NCBI GenBank assembly: GCA_026874595.1
Contig: CM049316.1
Location: 20,793,839-20,857,838, forward strand
Origin: Sipunculus nudus
Lineage: Eukaryota; Annelida; Sipuncula; Golfingiida; Sipunculidae
Reading direction: 5' to 3'
Length of the DNA stretch: 64,000 bases
The position numbers and the translations under genes are program-made. The notes under the pieces were generated by a model. It saw nothing but the letters and a program-made list of their open reading frames with translations. It made no database searches and was not told where the DNA came from. Positions 57,620 through 64,000 of the stretch are shown piece by piece; position 1 is the first letter of the stretch; each line of letters starts with the position of its first letter.

Positions 57620-58177
57620 ATGGCATTGAAGAGCATCGGACAGTGCGGAGATCCCCCGTTACCAACTGCGCCTCCACCACAAACTGTGCCCTCGCCTAGT
57701 GATGAAGAGATCGTCGACCCCACCGGGCAACAAACCCAAGATGGTTGGCAATGTCTGCACTGTCAAACACTGTTTAGGAGGTGGGACTGGTTACTCGGCC
57801 GCATTCCGGCACAGTCCCGGTTCATCCGGCACGTTTGGGGGGAATGGGACTGTTACAAGGACTATTACGACAACGGCCGATTAACTATGTGCAAGGGCGT
57901 AGCCGACTGGTGGAAAGAACAGTTTGTTCGGCACTGTTTCCCGTCTTACGCCCGGGAGATCAATCTCCGCCACTTCAGATTGGGTGTCAGGTACGACGGG
58001 CTTCCCTGTCTCGTATCCGTGAACGACACACCTGGTCAACAGTACTACATGGCATGGTTTGCGAAAAGGCGGATGAAAAAAGCGAAGGTACCACCGAAGG
58101 CTGCTTCTGTCCTGATAGACCACGACGTAACGGTGGTCGAGACGAAGGATGTTGGTACCAGTGAGGACGCTGCGTAA
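57620..58177 (+). CDS. Unknown protein, divergent paralogue of gene 56465-57004
   Basis: The product is 185 residues from the ATG at 57620; the frame ten codons upstream begins with GTG. The first 35 residues are Pro/Ser rich and resemble those of the leftward sister gene. A folded part follows with C-x2-C (W-Q-C-L-H-C, near residue 45), many Trp/Tyr/Arg residues and a basic Lys/Arg stretch near residue 145. I recognise no domain. It is bracketed by inverted copies of the 129-bp repeat, so the gene plus promoter may behave as an invertible or amplifiable unit. Confidence 0.7.
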   Translation: MALKSIGQCGDPPLPTAPPPQTVPSPSDEEIVDPTGQQTQDGWQCLHCQTLFRRWDWLLGRIPAQSRFIRHVWGEWDCYKDYYDNGRLTMCKGVADWWKEQFVRHCFPSYAREINLRHFRLGVRYDGLPCLVSVNDTPGQQYYMAWFAKRRMKKAKVPPKAASVLIDHDVTVVETKDVGTSEDAA

Positions 58178-58420
58178 GATGCGTGTGACGCCAAGTATGG
58201 TGAACAAGCGTTTGACAGATGTATTGTATATGTCGTGAGCGTGTAAAACCGAATGTTTATAACACTTGACCAGATTGCCGAGTCATGCATATGTTTTCAC
58301 GCCACAGGTTAAAACGAAACGAATGACTCATATTGTGTACAGGAATCAGTGCTGCAGCCCAGTACATGTCATCGTGACAGGTGTAGAGCATTGCATAACT
58401 AGAGCGTATACTTTCAACGT
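58178..58420. other. 3' region of gene 57620-58177
   Basis: No additional gene is seen. A TTTATAAC/AATG-type AT-rich stretch lies near 58256, and the sequence then enters the repeat array. Confidence 0.45.
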
Positions 58421-58970
58421 GCTACGTTTTCAAGGACGTGGTGTGGCAGACAAGAGATGATTAATTGTCTTGTTTACGGGTGAATGTGACATATTCAGGC
58501 CTCAGAGCAGTATGAAACCAGGATAGCTTGATACATACGTAAACAAGATGCTACGTTTTCAAGGACGCAACGTGTCAGACAAGAGATGATTGATTGTCTT
58601 GATTACGGGTGAATGTGACATATTCAGGTCACAGAGCAGTATGAAACGACGGTAGTTATAACAATATGTAAACAACTTGCTACGTTTCCAAGGCCGTGAC
58701 GTGGCAGACAAGAGATGATTGATTGTCTTGTTTACGGGTGAATGTGACATATTCAGGTCACAGAGCAGTATGAAACCAGGATAGCTTGATACATACGTAA
58801 ACAACATGCTACGTTTTCAAGGCCGTGATGTGGCAGACAAGAGATGATTCATTGTCTTGTTTACGGGTTATTGTGACTTATTCAGGTCACAGAACAGTAT
58901 GAAACCAGGATAGCTTGAGACATACGTAAACAACCTGCTACGTTTCCAAGGACGAGATGTGTCAGAGAAG
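58421..58970 (+). repeat. Tandem array of 129-bp repeats (about 4.3 copies)
   Basis: Units start at 58421, 58550, 58679, 58808 and 58937 (partial), each exactly 129 bases. Each contains CTTGTTTACGGG early and ACGTAAACAA late, an internal inverted pair. The array is the reverse complement of the two copies at 57135-57352. There is no spacer diversity, so it is not a CRISPR array. Arrays with internal inverted motifs beside a gene can be replication origins or recombination sites. Confidence 0.9.
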
Positions 58971-59493
58971 ACGGGTACAGCAAAAACCATTCGTCACCCA
59001 GATGTATATTTTAGGCACATCCAATGCGAATGCACGAACATCGTTTGAACAGCCAGATGTTATATGGATCTGATCAACCAGATACGACAAACATACTTAT
59101 AGATGTTGATAACACTTGATACTTCCAAACTCAGAAAACGAAATTTTAAATAAATGCATTTGTGACAATATTCCAAAAATGTGTCTAAAAACTTGTTTTA
59201 CTCGTTATTTTTAACAATGTTTTGCCTGAATCTACGTCACTATACGTGTGGAACTTATCACATGGAACTTATATAATGAATAAAATATGAAAGTTTTCAC
59301 GGTCTTCTTTATGCCATGATCATCCGCATATGTGATTCATGATCATTTTCTGATACATTTTTATAAATACATACAGGCACACAAAACATCCAGTTCAATT
59401 AAAGTATGCAGTCCGCACAAATGTTGTTTCATGTGTGCAACTTAATTAGATAAATCCGTTGTCTATCTGATATAGTTCCACTTGTCGTCGGCA
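58971..59493. other. AT-rich gene-free stretch
   Basis: No ATG-initiated frame with coding character and no TATA/poly-A pairing typical of the viral genes. Base composition is visibly more AT-rich than the coding region. This is a possible transition out of viral sequence. Confidence 0.5.
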
Positions 59494-60329
59494 GGTGGCG
59501 ATACTGACACCGTCATATTGGTCAGCAACACAAAATGGCCATTTGCCGGACAACGGTCTACACAACATTTACAAAATATGTGCTAAAATCTTTGGAAAAA
59601 TATGCTTTAAGCGTTCAACGAGTAACATTTGCGATATCTTTTTCAGTTTGCGCGTACATCTTGCACAAACGTGAAATCTGCCGCACACCAAAGATTTCAA
59701 TGTGTCCACAACCCTACTATATAAGCAGGCCGAGTCTATTATACTATCAGTTGAGAGCGCTCTCTGGGCGCTTTTGGGTCCCAGACGGCTCCCCTGTGGG
59801 GGAGGGGGGGACTTTAGGGGGGGACTTTAGGGGGGGAGGGGGCGGCCCCTCCCTCTGCCTTATGTCAAGAAGAAGAAGTAGAGTTGTGGGTCTGTGGCCG
59901 GTTGTGTGGTTCAAGTCAGAACTAGACCGGTTGTAGGTTTGGGGATCACCGGCAGGAGGTGAATAAGGGTCGGTTGGATGTGAAAGGTCGGTTGGGGTCG
60001 TCGAGGTCGGATGTGAAAGGTCAACAGGGGAGTTCTGGATGGGATCGGGTCGAAGGGGAAAGGTCAGCAGGGGTCGCCTGGGGTGGGGGGGGGGAACAGG
60101 GGAGTTGTGAGTGGGATCGGGTCGGAGGTGAAAGGTCAACAGGGGTCACAGGGGGGGGGGGAACAGGGGAGTCCTAGGTGGGTTCGTATACGGATGTGAA
60201 TGGTTAAAGAGTGATCGTCGGGTATCATCGGTACTGGGAAAGCCAACGGTGTGCAACGCACGTCAAAGCACAATGGGATCGTTCCGATCACCACAGAATC
60301 TCCCCTGGGGCCGAGGCCCCTATAGAGGT

Positions 60330-61640
60330 TTCTCCACAGGGGTCGTGGTGGGGGCCTCGCCCCCAGGGGATAATACTTTATGGGGGATCGATCCCTAAAA
60401 AGAATACACACAGGGGGCGAGGCCCCCATAAGGAATTACATGGAGGGCCCGTGGTGGGGGCCTTGCCCCCAGGGGATTATACTTTATGGGGGATCGATCC
60501 CTAAAAAGAATACACACAGGGGGCGAGGCCCCCATAAGGAATAACATGGAGGGCCCGTGGTGGGGGCCTCGCCCCCAGGGGAAAATACTTTATTTTGGAT
60601 CGATCCCTAAAAAGAATATACACAGGGGGCGAGGCCCCCATAAGGAATTACATGGAAGGCCCGTGGTGGGGGCCTCGCCCCCAGGGGAAAATACTTTATG
60701 TGGGATCGATCCCTACAAAGAATATACCCAGGGGGCGAGGCCCCCATCAGGAATTACATGGAAGGCCCGTGGTGGGGGCCTCGCCCCCAGGGGAAAATAC
60801 TTTATGTGGGATCGATCCCTACAAAGAATATACCCGGGGGCGAAGCCCCCATCAGGAATTACATGGAAGGCACGTGGTGGGGGCCTCGCCCCCAGGGGAT
60901 AATACTTTATGTGGGATCGATCCCTACAAAGAATATACACTGGGGGCGAGGCCCCCATAAGGAAATACATGGAAGGCCCGTGGTGGGGGCCTCGCCCCCA
61001 GGGGAAAATACTTTATGTGGGATCGATCCCTACAAAGAATATACCCAGGGGGCGAGGCCCCCATAAGGAATTACATGGAAGGCCCGTGGTGGGGGCCTCG
61101 CCCCCAGGGGAAAATACTTTATGTGGGATCGATCCCTACAAAGAATATACCCAGGGGGCGAAGCCCCCATCAGGAATTACATGGAAGGCACGTGGTGGGG
61201 GCCTCGCCCCCAGGGGAAAATACTTTATGTGGGATCGATCCCTACAAAGAATATACCCAGGGGGCGAGGCCCCCATAAGGAATTACATGGAAGGCCCGTG
61301 GTGGGGGCCTCGCCCCCAGGGGAAAATACTTTATGTGGGATCGATCCCTACAAAGAATATACCCAGGGGGCGAAGCCCCCATCAGGAATTACATGGAAGG
61401 CACGTGGTGGGGGCCTCGCCCCCAGGGGATAATACTTTATGTGGGATCGATCCCTACAAAGAATATACACTGGGGGCGAGGCCCCCATAAGGAAATACAT
61501 GGAAGGCACGTGGTGGGGGCCTCGCCCCCAGGGGATAATTATTTATGTGGGATCGATCCCTAAAAAGAATATATACTGGGGGCGAGGCCCCCATAAGGAT
61601 TTAGATGGAGGGCCCGTGGTGGGGGCCTCGCCCCCGGGAA
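60330..61640 (+). repeat. Left array: 12 tandem ~106-bp GC-rich units
   Basis: Units are marked by GATCGATCCCTA at about 60386, 60492, 60598, 60704, 60810, 60915, 61021, 61127, 61233, 61339, 61444 and 61550. Each contains the palindrome-like GGGGGCCTCGCCCCC and GGGGGCGAGGCCCCC blocks, able to form strong hairpins. Overlapping open frames in these units are by-products, as the 106-base period shifts frame every unit. Confidence 0.9.
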
Positions 61641-61654
61641 TATTCATTTTAGGG

Positions 61655-61720
61655 ATCTAGGCGCCGAAGGCGCCCTCCATACATACATCTGTGTATTGGC
61701 GCCTTCGGCGCCCCGATCCC
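61655..61720. repeat. Central hairpin of the foldback element
   Basis: GGCGCCGAAGGCGCC and its counterpart GGCGCCTTCGGCGCC are separated by about 25 bases. This marks the axis between the left and right arms. Confidence 0.85.
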
Positions 61721-61734
61721 CATACAGTATTCTC

Positions 61735-62300
61735 CCGGGGGCGAGGCCCCCATCACGATCCTTCCATATATTTCCTTATGGGGGCCTCGCCCCCGGGGTA
61801 TATTCTTTTTAGGGATCGGTCCCACATAAAGTATTTTCCCCTGGGGGCGAGGCCCCCACCACGGGCCTTCCATGTAATTCCTTATGGGGGCCTCGCCCCC
61901 TGTGTATATTCTTTTTAGGGATCGATCCCACATAAAGTATTTTCCCCTGGGGGCGAGGCCCCCACCACGGGCCTTCCATGTAATTCCTTATGGGGGCCTC
62001 GCCCCCTGTGTATATTCTTTTTAGGGATCGATCCCACATAAAGTATTTTCCCCTGGGGGCGAGGCCCCCACCACGGGCCTTCCATGTAATTCCTTATGGG
62101 GGCCTCGCCCCCTGTGTATATTCTTTTTAGGGATCGATCCCCCATAAAATATTATTCCCGGGGGCGAGGCCCCCACCACGGGCCCTCCATGTAATTCCTT
62201 ATGGGGGCCTCGCCCCCTGTGTATATTCTTTGTAGGGATCGATCCCACATAAAGTATTCTTCCCGGGGGCGAAGCCCCCACCACGAGCCCTGTGGAGAAA
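61735..62300 (-). repeat. Right array: 5 inverted ~106-bp units
   Basis: Reverse-complement copies of the left-array unit, marked at about 61815, 61919, 62025, 62131 and 62238. Confidence 0.9.
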
Positions 62301-62801
62301 TTTCTATAGGGGTCTCGGCCCCAGTGGAGACCCTCTGTCGGGATCTGAACGATCCCCTAGTGCTTTGACATGCGTTGCACACCTGTGGCTTTTCCAGTAC
62401 CGATGATATCCGATGAACACTCTTTAACCATTCACATGGGTCTCCGATCCCAACCAGGACTCCCCTGTTCCCCCCCGCCGGGCGATCCTACCCAGAACTC
62501 CCCTGTTCCCCCCCGCCAGGCGATCCCACCCAGAACTCCCCTGGTCCCCCCCCCCCCGGTAAACCCTACTGACCTTTCATCTCTAACCTAGACGACCCAG
62601 ACCGACCTTTCACATCCTACCGACTCTTCTTACCCCCCCCCTGCCGGCGATCCCCAAACCTACAACTGGTCTACTTCTGACTTGAACCACACAACCGACC
62701 CCTGGTGGCCACAAGCCCACAACTCTACTACTTCTTGACATAAGGCAGAGGGAGGGGCCGCCCCCTCCCCCCCTCAAGTCCCCCCCTCCCCCACAGGGGA
62801 G

Positions 62802-63042
62802 CCGTCTGGGAGCCAAAAGCGCCCATAGAGGTATAACGTCCCTGGGTGGGCTCGAACCACCAACCTTCCGATTAACAGCCGGACGCGCTAACCATTGCGC
62901 CACAGGGACTACATGCTTTGTGTACGTGAGTTTCTTATGTTATCATGAACAGGTACTGTTCCTTGATTTGATTGGCTGATGGAAAGTGTGACGTCACAGA
63001 CACAGGGGAGCCGTCTGGGACCAAAAAGCGCCCATAGAGCGC
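62802..63042. repeat. Direct ~40-bp repeats flanking the tRNA segment
   Basis: A segment of about 40 bases ending CCCATAGAG occurs at about 62802-62840 and again at 63003-63042 in the same orientation, differing at a few bases. The left arm has it once and no tRNA, so the roughly 200-base tRNA segment was inserted or duplicated here. Confidence 0.75.
62837..62909 (-). tRNA. tRNA-Asn (anticodon GTT)
   Basis: Read leftward from 62909, the 73 bases fold as a full cloverleaf. There is a 7-bp acceptor stem (GTCCCTG with CAGGGAC) and discriminator G, which is usual for tRNA-Asn. The D-arm is GCGC/GCGC, the anticodon stem is 5 bp with loop CTGTTAA (anticodon GTT), and the T-arm is GGTGG-TTCGAAC-CCACC. 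Internal A and B boxes are intact, there is no intron, and CCA is not encoded. A TTTT terminator follows about 22 bases beyond. This is a eukaryotic-type nuclear tRNA gene and looks functional. It lies only in the right arm of the foldback element, between direct copies of a ~40-base segment. Confidence 0.93.
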
Positions 63043-63257
63043 TCTCAACTGATAGTATTATAGAGCCGGCCTGCTTATATAGTAGGGTTGTGGACACATT
63101 TAATCTTTGGTGTGTGTGTTACTCGTGGAATGTTTGAGGCATATTTTTCCTAAAATTTTAGCAGGTATTTCGTAAATGTCATGTAGACCGTTGTCCGGCA
63201 AAGGGCTATTTTGTTGTGTTGACCAGTGCTGTATGAGGCAGCGCCCCCTATCGTATG

Positions 63258-63392
63258 TTACAGGAACTATTTTAACCATGTCCACAGAGGAGATATGTGT
63301 AACAGATTTAATATCTGAGTCAGACTTAGAATGACTGAATGCTGGCATCTTGGTGGATCGTGAAATATGTTTCGATAGCATGGAGTCTATCA

Positions 63393-63441
<49 letters not shown>

Positions 63442-64000
63442 ACATTTTTAATGATGGCATGTAAAATGGGCGTACCGAAAATATAAAGCCATATTTATTC
63501 AAGATAGGGCTGGTTCGAAATTTACCATTGTGGAACATCTGCGATTTATTAATTCATCAACCCGGTCTCGTTCTTACGTGGGATAAATGGTGAGTCTGTA
63601 TCCTGCATATATGAAATACTGTATGTTTACGTATCGAAAAGTCCCGTGCATAGTTTGTCTGTAAAAGGCCCTGTGGCGGTGTTTTCATGTTACAGACCGT
63701 TGGACTGTGGGTCACGTAACATTAGCCTAGAACAGGACGGGAAAACTGTGATCAATAGTGTTGTTTACGTTATATCACATACCATACAGACGCTGTCGTA
63801 CAATGTCCTTTTAAGAAAACAACAAGCCGTACGTTTGAGACTAATATCTATTGTTAAGCCGTATAATAATATATATATCATCATCCTTTAAACGTACCAA
63901 GTGGGGGTTTTTTTGTATGTTGTTATACTCCACTTGCCTGGTTTGTTTTTACCTTAACATAATCTTTGTCACGATCACTGGTAAACAACATGATTAATCA
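63258..64000. other. Gene-free right end
   Basis: AT-rich sequence with no convincing gene, no viral-type TATA/ATG pairing and one microsatellite (63400-63440). An 81-codon frame near 63646 lacks supporting signals. Confidence 0.5.
63400..63440. repeat. (TA)n microsatellite
   Basis: About 20 TA dinucleotides in an uninterrupted run. Confidence 0.95.

Larger units (their letters stand above)
59494..63257. mobile_element. Giant foldback (inverted-repeat) element
   Basis: The left outer segment (59494-59800) and the reverse complement of the right outer segment (63000-63257) match over several hundred bases with scattered differences, beginning with an AGG[T/G]GGCG end. Inside are GC-rich 106-bp tandem units (12 left, 5 right, opposite orientation) and a central hairpin with GGCGCC...GGCGCC stems at 61659-61716. 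The outer termini resemble terminal inverted repeats of a non-autonomous DNA transposon or foldback element. No transposase is encoded. I could not identify a target-site duplication with certainty. Confidence 0.75.

Noticed and set aside
58421..58970. CRISPR-like direct repeat array
   Set aside because: The units are contiguous 129-bp repeats with no unique spacers, and the context is eukaryotic/viral.
60211..61660. Series of overlapping frames repeating a W-D-R-S-L type peptide
   Set aside because: They arise from the 106-bp tandem repeat, which changes frame every unit; there is no promoter and no protein-like composition beyond the repeat.
61649..62382. Leftward frames with the same peptide in the right arm
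   Set aside because: Mirror image of the left array; a by-product of the inverted repeats.
62610..62903. 97-codon leftward frame overlapping the tRNA
   Set aside because: Its first codons are the tRNA gene and the rest is G-rich repeat; a coding role is implausible.
63646..63891. 81-codon rightward frame near the right end
   Set aside because: No promoter, no recognisable domain and AT-rich composition; insufficient support.

Overview
The window looks like a large piece of a double-stranded DNA virus of the order Herpesvirales, of the kind that infects invertebrates (Malacoherpesviridae-like). It ends in about 5 kb of repeat-rich DNA that looks cellular. Three things support the herpesvirus call. 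First, there is a terminase ATPase/nuclease split by an intron, with Walker A in exon 1 (20726-21877), Walker B and nuclease residues in exon 2 (27690-28982), and five other genes inside the intron. Second, there is a class III fusion glycoprotein resembling gB (4923-7481). Third, genes are densely packed on both strands, with TATA boxes close to the ATGs and AATAAA signals between convergent genes. BIR-type inhibitor-of-apoptosis genes and a mollusc/amphioxus-style EGF scavenger-receptor protein point to an invertebrate host. I cannot name a species.

Layout. 0-15 kb: a large protein open at the window's left edge, an acidic protein, gB, and four leftward genes, including a Cys-rich 765-residue protein and a 1088-residue protein. 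15.5-20.1 kb: three leftward IAP genes. The middle one is spliced (222-nt intron) and encodes two BIRs, a UBA-like segment and a RING. 20.7-30.6 kb: the terminase locus, followed by a small gene and a gene with two membrane segments. 30.9-39 kb: large proteins of unknown function and a PD-(D/E)XK nuclease. 39.2-58.2 kb: an accessory region with a secreted cystine-knot-like peptide, a zinc-knuckle plus CARD-like protein, a C-type-lectin/EGF receptor-like protein, a coiled-coil protein, three I-kappa-B-like ankyrin proteins, a possibly myristoylated protein, zinc-binding proteins, a KQGAA-repeat protein and a divergent pair of duplicated genes.

Right end. Copies of a 129-bp repeat in opposite orientations flank the gene at 57620-58177. 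After about 59 kb no gene is credible. The stretch 59.49-63.26 kb is a giant foldback element: inverted terminal arms, each with GC-rich ~106-bp tandem units (12 on the left, 5 on the right), around a central hairpin. Its right arm carries an intact tRNA-Asn(GTT) gene. A (TA)n microsatellite follows. This end may be host flank of an integrated virus, a virus/host chimera, or a highly unusual viral terminus.

How it fits together. Core functions present are DNA packaging (terminase), membrane fusion (gB) and a nuclease. The accessory genes converge on host cell death and NF-kB-type signalling: IAPs against caspases, I-kappa-B mimics against Rel factors, and a CARD-like protein against death-fold assemblies. 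Secreted or surface proteins are likely to act on host receptors. Several genes have start codons placed here downstream of the longest open frame, because the longer frame begins with a non-ATG codon or overlaps the TATA box.
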